A DNA stretch of 12,211 bases, from contig JAFDBW010000175.1 of assembly GCA_019313105.1 (NCBI GenBank), positions 1-12,211 of the forward strand, written 5' to 3'. The stretch's first letter is position 1, and each line of letters starts with the position of its first letter. Source of the stretch: Deltaproteobacteria bacterium (GTDB lineage: Bacteria > Desulfobacterota > Desulfuromonadia > Desulfuromonadales > BM103). Made by a program: the position numbers and the translations under genes. Positions 5,661-12,211 of this stretch are shown here, piece after piece. The notes beneath the pieces were generated by a model. The model saw only the letters and a list, made by a program, of their open reading frames with translations. It did not search any database and was not told the origin of the DNA.

Positions 5661-7631
5661 GTGTCAATCTTGCTGCGGGAAATAGGTATGATCCGAGTTG
5701 CGGCGGTCTCACCGTCGTTGCAAGTTGCCGACGTTGCCTTCAACCTCGCGGCGATCGAGGAGGCAACCCTGCAGGCCGCTGACCAGGGCGCGCAGCTGGT
5801 GGTTTTCCCCGAGCTGTCCATGACCGGTTATTCATGCGGCGACCTGTTTTACCAGCAGAGTCTTTTGGAGCAGGTCCGCGAGGGACTTAGTACCCTGACC
5901 ACCCTGAGTGAGCAGACCGGAATGATCCTGATTGTTGGTGCGCCGGTCCGTCAGTCCGGTCGATTGTTCAACGCCGCGGTTGTCATGAGCCATGGGCGAA
6001 TCTGCGGTGTGGTGCCGAAAACCTACCTGCCGAATACCCAGGAATTCTACGAAGAACGCTGGTTCTCGAGCGCCCTTGACCTGGTTGACGACCAGCTGGC
6101 CTGGCTCGAAGAGGCCCCGCCGTTCGGCACCGATCTGCTGTTCGATATCGACGGTATGCCAGACTGCCTGTTCGGCGTCGAAATTTGTGAAGATGCCTGG
6201 GTGGCCAGCCCGCCGAGCGGGGCCATGGCCGCCGCCGGAGCGACCCTGTTGATCAACCTGTCCGCGAGCCCCGAGATCCTCGGCAAATGCGAATATCGCC
6301 GGGCCCTGGTCCAGGCGCAGTCGGCTCGCTGCCTGGCCGCGTACATCTATGCCTCGGCAGGGCCGGGTGAATCGAGTACCGACCTGGTCTTCTCCGGACA
6401 TTCATTGATCGCGGAATACGGTCAGATCCTAGACGAAACCGAGCGCTTCCAGTTTGCCAGCCAGATCGCCATCGCCGATATTGATATCCAGCGGCTGGTT
6501 CACGAGCGCTTGCGTAACAACAGTTTCGCTGCCTGCCATGCGGAGCAGGACTTTCTCCTGGTGCCGGTCGAGGTTACGGTGCGTGATGCGGACAAGCTGC
6601 TCCGGCCAATGACCAGGACCCCTTTCGTTCCACTCGGCGTCGCCGAGCGGCAGGCCCGCTGCGAAGAGATCTTTGCCATCCAGACCACCGGCCTGATGAA
6701 ACGTCTGATGCACACCGGCAGCCGGAAGACCGTGGTGGGAATTTCCGGTGGCCTCGACTCAACCCTGGCCCTGCTGGTGACGGTCAGGGCGTTCGACCGC
6801 CTGGGCAGGTCCCGGGACGATATCCTGGCCATAACCATGCCCGGCTTCGGCACCACCGACAGGACCCGGGGGAACGCAGAAGCCCTTGCCGATGAGCTTG
6901 GCGTCAGCCTCCGCACGATCAGCATCGATGCCGCAGTCCATCAACACTTTGCCGATATCGGCCAAGACCCCGGAACCCATGACGTCACTTATGAGAACTC
7001 CCAGGCCCGCGAGCGAACCCAGATTCTCATGGACCTGGCGAACCAGGTCGGCGGCCTGGTCATCGGCACCGGAGACCTGTCGGAGCTGGCACTCGGATTG
7101 GCGACCTACAACGGCGACCACATGTCGATGTACGGGGTCAATGCGTCGATTCCGAAAACACTCGTGCGGTACCTGATCGAATGGTGTGCCGAGGCCGAGT
7201 TCAGCGGCAGAGCCGCAGAGGTCCTGCGCGATATCTGCGCGACCCCGGTTTCACCCGAGTTGTTGCCACCGGATGAATCCGGAGAAATCAGCCAGAAGAC
7301 TGAGGACCATGTCGGCCCCTATGAACTGCACGACTTCTTCCTGTTTCATGTGGTCCGTAACCAGTTTGCCCCGCGTAAAATCCTGGTCATGGCTGCACGG
7401 GTGTTTGCGGAAGATTACTCACACGACGAAATCCTGAAATGGCTGCGGGTTTTCTATAGCCGATTCTTCTCCCAGCAGTTCAAGAGATCCTGCCTGCCGG
7501 ACGGCCCCAAGGTCGGCACGGTGTCCCTGTCGCCTCGAGGAGACTGGCGCATGCCGAGTGACGCCAGCGCTGCATTGTGGCTTGCAGATCTGGAACAGGC
7601 CGCCGCAGGGAAGAGAAAGAAGGGTTCCTGA
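5661..7631 (+). CDS. nadE: Glutamine-dependent NAD+ synthetase, long two-domain type
   Basis: This 656-residue enzyme makes NAD+ from nicotinic acid adenine dinucleotide, ATP and glutamine, the last step of NAD biosynthesis. The N-terminal nitrilase-type glutaminase domain (about 1-280) has its catalytic triad: E51 in VVFPELSMTGYS, K120 in GVVPKTYLP and C176 in VEICEDAW. The C-terminal synthetase domain holds the ATP-binding SGGLDST at 362-368, GTGDLSELALG, and a FKRSCLPDGPKV region near the end. Length, triad positions and many blocks resemble the mycobacterial enzyme. GTG 5661 is chosen because AAGGAG at 5649-5654 lies six bases before it; ATG 5688 would remove nine residues and is the main alternative, while TTG 5655 touches the Shine-Dalgarno. 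rsmI follows after five bases. Confidence 0.96.
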   Translation: MSILLREIGMIRVAAVSPSLQVADVAFNLAAIEEATLQAADQGAQLVVFPELSMTGYSCGDLFYQQSLLEQVREGLSTLTTLSEQTGMILIVGAPVRQSGRLFNAAVVMSHGRICGVVPKTYLPNTQEFYEERWFSSALDLVDDQLAWLEEAPPFGTDLLFDIDGMPDCLFGVEICEDAWVASPPSGAMAAAGATLLINLSASPEILGKCEYRRALVQAQSARCLAAYIYASAGPGESSTDLVFSGHSLIAEYGQILDETERFQFASQIAIADIDIQRLVHERLRNNSFAACHAEQDFLLVPVEVTVRDADKLLRPMTRTPFVPLGVAERQARCEEIFAIQTTGLMKRLMHTGSRKTVVGISGGLDSTLALLVTVRAFDRLGRSRDDILAITMPGFGTTDRTRGNAEALADELGVSLRTISIDAAVHQHFADIGQDPGTHDVTYENSQARERTQILMDLANQVGGLVIGTGDLSELALGLATYNGDHMSMYGVNASIPKTLVRYLIEWCAEAEFSGRAAEVLRDICATPVSPELLPPDESGEISQKTEDHVGPYELHDFFLFHVVRNQFAPRKILVMAARVFAEDYSHDEILKWLRVFYSRFFSQQFKRSCLPDGPKVGTVSLSPRGDWRMPSDASAALWLADLEQAAAGKRKKGS

Positions 7632-7636
7632 CAACC

Positions 7637-8500
7637 ATGCAGGAAGGGCAGGACAAGCAGAGATCGGGAACGCTCTATGTGGTGGCAACACCGATCGGTA
7701 ACCTCGATGACATCACCTATCGGGCGGTTAAGGTCCTCGGTGAAGTTGACCTGGTGGCAGCAGAGGACACCCGTCACAGCCGCAAACTTCTCGATCGCTT
7801 CGGTATCCGTAAACCACTCCTGTCGTACCATGATCATAACGAGCGAAAGCGTTACGAAGAAATCCTTGCGCGTCTGCGCTCTGGAGAAAATGTTGCCCTG
7901 ATCAGTGACGCCGGAACGCCCTGCATAGCGGATCCCGGTTATCGCCTGATCGCCTCCTGCCGGACCGCCGGTGTGCCGGTCGTGCCAATCCCCGGTGCGT
8001 CGGCCATGGTCGCGGCGCTCAGCGCCTCCGGAGTGGCGACCGATCGCTTTACTTTTGAAGGCTACCTGCCGTCGCGCGCCAAGGCGCGGGCCGATCTGCT
8101 TAAACGTCTGACTGGTGAACAGCGCACATTGGTGTTTTACGAAACCCCCCACCGCTTGATCGCCGCCCTGAGCGACCTGATGCAAGTGTTTGGTAAAGAA
8201 CGTTACCTGGTCGTTGCCCGGGAACTGACCAAGATGCACGAGGAGTTTTTCCACGGTACGGTCGATGACGCCATTGAACATTTTTCACGTAAACCGGTGA
8301 AAGGCGAGATCGTACTGATCCTGCCGCCTGGTTCCGATGGCCCGCAGATGAATGCGCGGGATGCTTTGCGAAACCTGCTTGGAGACAGCAGCTTGTCGCG
8401 CCGCGATGCGGTCAAAATGGTCGCCAGGGAGTATGGTCTGCCGGTCAGCGATGTTTACCGGGAAAGCCTCAGCCTCACAGAAGAAGACAGAGAAGTCTGA
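7637..8500 (+). CDS. rsmI: 16S rRNA (cytidine-1402-2'-O)-methyltransferase RsmI
   Basis: This 287-residue protein is full length for RsmI, which adds the 2'-O-methyl group to C1402 in the decoding centre of the 30S subunit using S-adenosylmethionine. The tetrapyrrole-methylase fold is plain: TLYVVATPIGNLDDITYRA at residues 12-30, AAEDTRHSRKLL, LSYHDHNE, then VALISDAGTPCIADPG and PIPGASAMVAALSASG. FTFEGYLPSR follows, and RSmI-specific C-terminal helices include SRRDAVKMVAREYGLPVSDVY. The frame is open upstream into nadE, but ATG 7637, five bases after the nadE stop, gives the usual N-terminus; AAGAAGGG at 7618-7625 is a slightly distant Shine-Dalgarno. It is probably cotranscribed with nadE. 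Confidence 0.97.
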   Translation: MQEGQDKQRSGTLYVVATPIGNLDDITYRAVKVLGEVDLVAAEDTRHSRKLLDRFGIRKPLLSYHDHNERKRYEEILARLRSGENVALISDAGTPCIADPGYRLIASCRTAGVPVVPIPGASAMVAALSASGVATDRFTFEGYLPSRAKARADLLKRLTGEQRTLVFYETPHRLIAALSDLMQVFGKERYLVVARELTKMHEEFFHGTVDDAIEHFSRKPVKGEIVLILPPGSDGPQMNARDALRNLLGDSSLSRRDAVKMVAREYGLPVSDVYRESLSLTEEDREV

Positions 8501-8810
8501 TAGAGGTCTGATGATGCCGCCTATCAATTCCCGAGGTGCTCCCGAACATGACCTCTCTGCCACGGGATGGGCCGGGCATCGTCATTTCACATAAGCCACT
8601 GCCGAGGATTGTCAGCATATCCGCGCTCGATTTTTGATACGCGCATTCCCTCCCCAAAACACGTCTCTACAACTCGCTGGAATTTAATCATTTCTGCATG
8701 ACTTAACAGCCGTACCGGTGAATTGGAACGCCCCTTGCTTTTAATCCCCTTACTAAACAGCAAATCACAGAGCTGCAGCCCTGAGGGCCGGTCAATGAAG
8801 GAGATGTGTT
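8501..8810. other. 310-base non-coding spacer between rsmI and the outer-membrane gene
   Basis: No convincing gene is seen here. It starts with a short imperfect direct repeat of GTCTGAT around 8495-8512. A 27-codon frame from 8511 has a GAGG upstream but no recognisable sequence. No intrinsic terminator for rsmI is evident. The right part holds the sigma-54-type promoter at 8724-8739 and a small GCCC-TGA-GGGC hairpin at 8778-8788 in what would be the 5' leader of the next gene. Confidence 0.6.
8724..8739 (+). promoter_or_regulatory. Sigma-54 (RpoN) -24/-12 promoter of the outer-membrane protein gene
   Basis: TGGAACGCCCCTTGCT matches the TGGCACG-N4-TTGCW consensus at every key position except C to A at one base. 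The essential GG and GC pairs have the correct 12-base spacing. Transcription would start near 8750, about 60 bases before ATG 8811. Such promoters need an enhancer-binding ATPase; I could not point to its binding sites in the upstream 200 bases. Confidence 0.72.
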
Positions 8811-9563
8811 ATGTTTTTCGCCAAACGAGTCATGATCATCGTTGCACTTGTGGGTTTCCTGGCATCTCCTTCACTGGCCGATGAAATTATCTCGCTTAAG
8901 GGCGGCTATTACAAACTGGAGCCGTCCGGTAACGTTGGTGTCAGAGGAGACACTGTTGATATCGAAGACGACCTGGGGATTGACGACGATGATGGCTTCT
9001 TCGCCGAGGCCGCTCTGCAGTTGGGCGATTTTCGGCTCTTTACCAGCTATCTGCCGATCAGTTTCAGTGGCTCAAGCGTGCTGTCCAGTGACATTGAATT
9101 TAATGGTGAGACTTTTGCCGAAGGGCGCCGCATCGACAGCGATTTGGATATCGATATCTACGAAGCCGGTCTGGCCTGGTTCCTGATCAATGTTGATGAT
9201 CTGCCGTTGCGGATTCAGGTCGGTCCGGAAGTGGCCGTTAAGTACATCGACACCAGGATTGAAATGCAGGACAAGGGCTTTGACATGGATGAGTCGGAGA
9301 GCGTCGGGGTGCCGATCCCTTCACTGGGAGCCAGAGCTCGCATCGGAATCGCCGATTACCTCAGTGTGGTCGGCCGGGTCGGTTACCTGGAATTCGAAGG
9401 CAACAGCTTAACCGATATAGACGCTCAGGTTGAATATTCGCCGATCCCATTGGTAGGCATTTTTGCCGGTTACCGGTATCTGGATATGGACATTGATGAA
9501 GATGATCTTCTGCTTGATGCAAAATTCTCCGGTCCGCACGCCGGAGCTATGATCCGCTTCTGA
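8811..9563 (+). CDS. Outer-membrane beta-barrel protein of unknown function
   Basis: This 250-residue protein has a signal peptide (MFFAKRVM, then IIVALVGFLASP, cut probably after SLA at residue 23). The mature part of about 227 residues alternates polar and apolar residues in likely membrane strands such as FFAEAALQLGDFRLFTSYLPI and VGIFAGYRYLDMDI. It ends in AGAMIRF, the C-terminal aromatic signature read by the BAM complex. It is very acidic in loops (DIEDDLGIDDDDGF, DSDLDIDIYEA). Size suggests an 8-stranded barrel, but no named family is certain. AAGGAGATG right before ATG 8811 is a good Shine-Dalgarno. A sigma-54 promoter upstream and a terminator downstream make it a one-gene unit under conditional control. 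Confidence 0.85.
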   Translation: MFFAKRVMIIVALVGFLASPSLADEIISLKGGYYKLEPSGNVGVRGDTVDIEDDLGIDDDDGFFAEAALQLGDFRLFTSYLPISFSGSSVLSSDIEFNGETFAEGRRIDSDLDIDIYEAGLAWFLINVDDLPLRIQVGPEVAVKYIDTRIEMQDKGFDMDESESVGVPIPSLGARARIGIADYLSVVGRVGYLEFEGNSLTDIDAQVEYSPIPLVGIFAGYRYLDMDIDEDDLLLDAKFSGPHAGAMIRF

Positions 9564-9590
9564 TTGACTGCCTCCCTCAATCATGGGTCG

Positions 9591-9622
9591 AGAAAAGGGC
9601 AGCCGTTTGGCTGCCCTTTTCT
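9591..9622. terminator. Bidirectional intrinsic terminator
   Basis: AGAAAAGGGCAGCC at 9591-9604 and GGCTGCCCTTTTCT at 9609-9622 form a perfect 14-bp stem around the loop GTTT. With T-rich sequence on the + side and A-rich on the other, it can end both the outer-membrane gene (+) and the converging ligA-acyP transcript (-). Confidence 0.92.
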
Positions 9623-9644
9623 TTAGGTCTCGAAGGAGGACTGT

Positions 9645-9923
9645 TCAATAGCCTATCTTGAAACAGTCGTACTCACCACGATAGTCTTGCCAGCTGACTT
9701 CGACGTTGTTCACCCGGGCCGCCGGCGGGCCGTGATGGCACCATTTCACGGCCCGCCTTACCCTGTCTCCTTCACCTTCGAAGATCGCCGCAACCGTGCC
9801 ATCAGGGCAGTTCCTGACCCGCCCGGTCAACTCAAGAGCCCTTGCCGTCTCCAGCGTTGACTGGCGGAAAAACACGCCCTGGACACGACCATGGACAATG
9901 ACTTCTGCCCTGATTTTGCTCAT
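9645..9923 (-). CDS. acyP: Acylphosphatase
   Basis: This 92-residue protein is a typical small acylphosphatase, which hydrolyses carboxyl-phosphate bonds such as those in acetyl or carbamoyl phosphate. The phosphate-binding loop GRVQGVFFRQ at residues 12-21 supplies catalytic R20, and GRVRNCPDGTV at 34-44 supplies catalytic N38. The end, DCFKIGY, is the usual last strand. Its ATG overlaps the ligA stop by four bases (ATGA on the - strand), so it is probably translated from the ligA mRNA. It ends just before the shared terminator. I know of no functional link to DNA ligase; the pairing is probably just operon convenience. Confidence 0.95.
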   Translation of the reverse strand: MSKIRAEVIVHGRVQGVFFRQSTLETARALELTGRVRNCPDGTVAAIFEGEGDRVRRAVKWCHHGPPAARVNNVEVSWQDYRGEYDCFKIGY

Positions 9924-11935
9924 GACACACTTCCGGTCAGTTTTGCGAAGGCCTCTTCATTCAGAATCTGAACACCCAGTTTTTGCGCCTTGGTCAGCTT
10001 ACTGCCGGCATTTTCTCCGGCAACGACGTAATCGGTTCTTTTGCTGACAGAGCCTGACGCCCGTCCACCGAGCTGTTCAACCAGTTCTTCCGCTTCCTTG
10101 CGTGACAATTTCGATAGAGTTCCAGTGATGACGAAGGTTTTGCCGGTCAGGGGGCCATCCTGCCGGATGACAACTTCGCCCTGTGGTTCAACCCCTGCCT
10201 GCTGCAGTTTCCGCAGCAGGAGTTTCTTCTCCTGGTTGCTGAAGTAGTCGACGATTGATTCGGCGACCTTATCACCGATTTCGTGGATGGCGACCAGTTG
10301 CCCTGCCGTGCACTTGGCAAGTTCATCCAATGACGCAAAACGCTTGGCCAGAATCCTGGCAGTGTTCCTGCCGACGTGGCGGATGCCGAGACCGAAGAGG
10401 AGCCTTGAGAGCGGCCGGTTCTTGCTCGCTTCGATGGAGCGTAAGAGTTTCTCTGCCAAGGTGTCGCCCATGCGCTCCATGGTGAACAGATCTTCTTTGC
10501 TCAGCAGGTAAAGGTCTGCGACATCCCTGATCCTGCCGGTGTCCAGCAGTTGTTTGAGCTGCTTTACACCAAGGCTTTCGATATCCATTGCATCGCGTGA
10601 AACAAAATGCTTGAAGCTCTCTATAACCTGGGCGGGGCATTGCGGGTTGTTGCAGCGCGGCACGACTTCGTCCGGGTTCTTCTGCACTGGCGTGCCGCAC
10701 TCGGGGCATTCCGTGGGCAGTGGAATCTGCCGCTCTTTGCCTGTACGTTTATCCGTCAGAACCTTGACAACGTCGGGGATGACATCACCGGCGCGCTCAA
10801 CGATGACGTGATCACCAACACGTATATCGAGACGCTTGATCTCGTCCCAGTTGTGCAGGCTGGCTCGGGAGACGGTGACGCCGCTGACAGTCACAGGTTT
10901 GAGATGGGCGACCGGGGTGATGGCGCCGGTCCGTCCGACCTGTAGGCCGATATCTTCGACGATCGTCTGCTCCTGGCGTGGCGGGAACTTGAGGGCAATC
11001 GCCCAGCGTGGTGAACGGCTGACCATGCCGAGCTCTTCCTGGAGAGCCCGGTCGTTGACCTTGACGACCACGCCATCGATCTCGAAAGGAAGGGTTTCAC
11101 GGCGTTCCTGGAGGTCGTTGAAGGTGTTAATGACCGCCTCTGCACCCAGGGCGACAGTCGTGTCTTTCAGGTTGACACGCAGGCCGAGTTTTTCAAGGTG
11201 CTGCAAGGTTTCGACCTGGGTGTTGGTCGTAGCGCCCTGCATGCGGCCGATTCCATAGCAGAAGATTCGCAACGGGCGCTGTGCCGTGATATTGGCATCC
11301 AGCTGGCGCAGGCTGCCGGCGGCGGCGTTGCGCGGGTTGGCGAAGGTCTTCTGGCCATTCTCTTCCTGAGTGCGGTTAAGTGTCTGGAAGTCGGCCAGAT
11401 CGATATAGATTTCACCACGGACATCGAGAATTTCGGGGCAGGGGGCCGTCAAGATTTGCGGTATATCAGCAATCGTTCTGACGTTTTCAGTAATGTCCTC
11501 CCCGACAAGTCCATCGCCTCGGGTGCTGGCTCTGGTCAACTGGCCCTTTTCATAAGTCAATTCAATCGCGACGCCATCCATTTTCATTTCACAGGCATAT
11601 TCAAGCTCCTCGGAACGGGCCAGGAAAGTCTTGCGCAGGCTGGCGTCAAACTCGTGGAAGTCTTCGGCATTCTTGGCATTTTTCAATGAGAGCATCGGTA
11701 CGACGTGTTCTACCGGAGTGAACTTTTCCGAGGGCCGAGAGCCAACTCTCTGGCTCGGCGAATCGGCAGTCACCAGTTCCGGATACTGTTCTTCGATCGC
11801 CAACAGCTCACGGAACAGGGCATCGTACTCGGCATCGGTGATTTCCGGCTGGTCCAGCTCATGGTAGAGCCGGTTGTGGCGGGTGATCTCGTTGCAGAGT
11901 TCGGTGTGGCGTTGTTGGGAGAAGAGGTCGATCAT
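9920..11935 (-). CDS. ligA: NAD+-dependent DNA ligase LigA
   Basis: This 671-residue enzyme, the same length as the E. coli protein, seals nicks in DNA during replication and repair using NAD+. Domain Ia (YHELDQPEITDAEYDAL, residues 24-40) binds the NMN half. The adenylated lysine is K118 in CEMKMDG, and RGDG and ALKFPP are further nucleotidyltransferase motifs. An OB domain follows, then a zinc finger with C410, C413, C428 and C433, a helix-hairpin-helix region with LLFGLGIRHVG, and a C-terminal BRCT domain from about residue 590 (GKTFVITGTL, then a GGR, then TDYVVAGENAGSKLTKAQ). ATG 11935 is chosen because GGAG lies eight bases upstream; an in-frame TTG at 11950 overlaps that site. It heads the ligA-acyP unit. 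Confidence 0.98.
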   Translation of the reverse strand: MIDLFSQQRHTELCNEITRHNRLYHELDQPEITDAEYDALFRELLAIEEQYPELVTADSPSQRVGSRPSEKFTPVEHVVPMLSLKNAKNAEDFHEFDASLRKTFLARSEELEYACEMKMDGVAIELTYEKGQLTRASTRGDGLVGEDITENVRTIADIPQILTAPCPEILDVRGEIYIDLADFQTLNRTQEENGQKTFANPRNAAAGSLRQLDANITAQRPLRIFCYGIGRMQGATTNTQVETLQHLEKLGLRVNLKDTTVALGAEAVINTFNDLQERRETLPFEIDGVVVKVNDRALQEELGMVSRSPRWAIALKFPPRQEQTIVEDIGLQVGRTGAITPVAHLKPVTVSGVTVSRASLHNWDEIKRLDIRVGDHVIVERAGDVIPDVVKVLTDKRTGKERQIPLPTECPECGTPVQKNPDEVVPRCNNPQCPAQVIESFKHFVSRDAMDIESLGVKQLKQLLDTGRIRDVADLYLLSKEDLFTMERMGDTLAEKLLRSIEASKNRPLSRLLFGLGIRHVGRNTARILAKRFASLDELAKCTAGQLVAIHEIGDKVAESIVDYFSNQEKKLLLRKLQQAGVEPQGEVVIRQDGPLTGKTFVITGTLSKLSRKEAEELVEQLGGRASGSVSKRTDYVVAGENAGSKLTKAQKLGVQILNEEAFAKLTGSVS

Positions 11936-11994
11936 CGGGGGCTGCTCCAACAGGTTGAAATAGCTGTATCCGCTCAGAATTTATGGGTTTATGT

Positions 11995-12003
11995 AATATA
12001 GCA
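11995..12003 (-). promoter_or_regulatory. Extended -10 promoter element upstream of ligA
   Basis: Read on the - strand, TGCTATATT is an extended -10 element (TGn then five of six bases of TATAAT), 60 bases before the ligA start codon. The -35 position 17 bases upstream is poor, which fits the extended -10 type. Confidence 0.45.
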
Positions 12004-12105
12004 GATTTTTCTTTGTTTCGGGAGAGAAGAGGGTTGCCGGTTGTTTCCAAAACATAAAAATAAAATCAGAACCAGAATCAGGGGGGCGCGACTGTACGAG
12101 TCAAG

Positions 12106-12123
12106 AACATAGGTACCTATGTT
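12106..12123. repeat. 18-base perfect palindrome upstream of ligA
   Basis: AACATAGGTACCTATGTT is a perfect 18-base palindrome centred at 12114/12115. It is the size of a dimeric repressor operator but lies about 110 bases upstream of the candidate ligA promoter, so it may instead serve a gene beyond the right edge or be part of a repeat. A smaller inverted pair, GACT/AGTC, lies at 12090-12102. Confidence 0.6.
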
Positions 12124-12152
12124 TATGAACCGTGCCGGAGAAGGCCCTTTTG

Positions 12153-12180
12153 CATACTTTTGCTGCCGGACAAAAGTATG
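12153..12180. repeat. Perfect 10-bp inverted repeat (hairpin) near the right edge
   Basis: CATACTTTTG at 12153-12162 and CAAAAGTATG at 12171-12180 pair perfectly across the loop CTGCCGGA. The arms lack a T-run after the stem, so this is not a plain terminator. The form resembles REP-like repeats seen between genes in many proteobacteria. The gap from ligA to the edge shows no gene. Confidence 0.6.
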
Positions 12181-12211
12181 GCATCTGGCAGCACGCGACC
12201 CGCCGGTGTTG

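Noticed and set aside
7454..8281. A 275-codon open frame on the - strand opposite nadE end and rsmI
   Set aside because: It is antisense to two well-recognised genes, has no domain I recognise and no good start site.
8511..8594. A 27-codon frame after rsmI with GAGG upstream
   Set aside because: The peptide has no family resemblance, is very short and could arise by chance in the spacer.

Overview
The window is a mostly housekeeping stretch of a moderately GC-rich Gram-negative chromosome. The order ffh-rpsP-khpA-rimM-trmD-(SPOUT RNA methyltransferase)-rplS-rnhB-yraN, the outer-membrane beta-barrel gene and a good sigma-54-type promoter together suggest a deltaproteobacterium, most likely of the Geobacter/Pelobacter/Desulfuromonas group. 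That placement is inference from gene order and protein character; no database was searched.

Region 1 (1-2771, + strand) is a translation and RNA-modification operon. It holds the last codons of ffh (SRP54), then rpsP (bS16), khpA (KH-domain RNA-binding protein), rimM (16S maturation factor), trmD (tRNA m1G37 methyltransferase) and a second SPOUT-type RNA methyltransferase. khpA/rimM and trmD/methyltransferase have overlapping stop and start codons. The rimM-trmD junction is instead opened by a 178-base gap holding a ~115-base imperfect inverted-repeat element. Region 2 (2772-4038) holds a small exported protein of unknown function, which separates the methyltransferase from rplS (bL19). rplS has its own promoter and a strong intrinsic terminator.

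Region 3 (4039-5528) holds a 67-residue unknown protein behind its own candidate promoter, then rnhB (RNase HII) and a yraN-family gene. The yraN reading frame looks broken twice: a frameshift near the start and an in-frame TAA near the end, with recognisable YraN-like sequence on both sides of each lesion. Region 4 (5529-8500) holds a two-domain glutamine-dependent NAD+ synthetase of the long, mycobacterial-like type and rsmI (16S C1402 2'-O-methyltransferase).

Region 5 (8501-9622) holds a 310-base spacer with a near-consensus -24/-12 (sigma-54) promoter, a small outer-membrane beta-barrel protein, and a 14-bp-stem terminator that can serve both strands. Region 6 (9645-12211, - strand) is a ligA-acyP pair overlapping by ATGA, preceded by a gap with an extended -10 promoter, an 18-base perfect palindrome and a 10-bp perfect hairpin that may belong to a repeat family.

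I see no defence system, mobile-element transposase, CRISPR array, tRNA or rRNA. The notable items are the disrupted yraN, the inverted-repeat element inside the ribosomal operon, unusual substitutions in the TrmD knot motif, the sigma-54 promoter of the outer-membrane protein and the palindromes upstream of ligA. None of these amounts to a clear new system.
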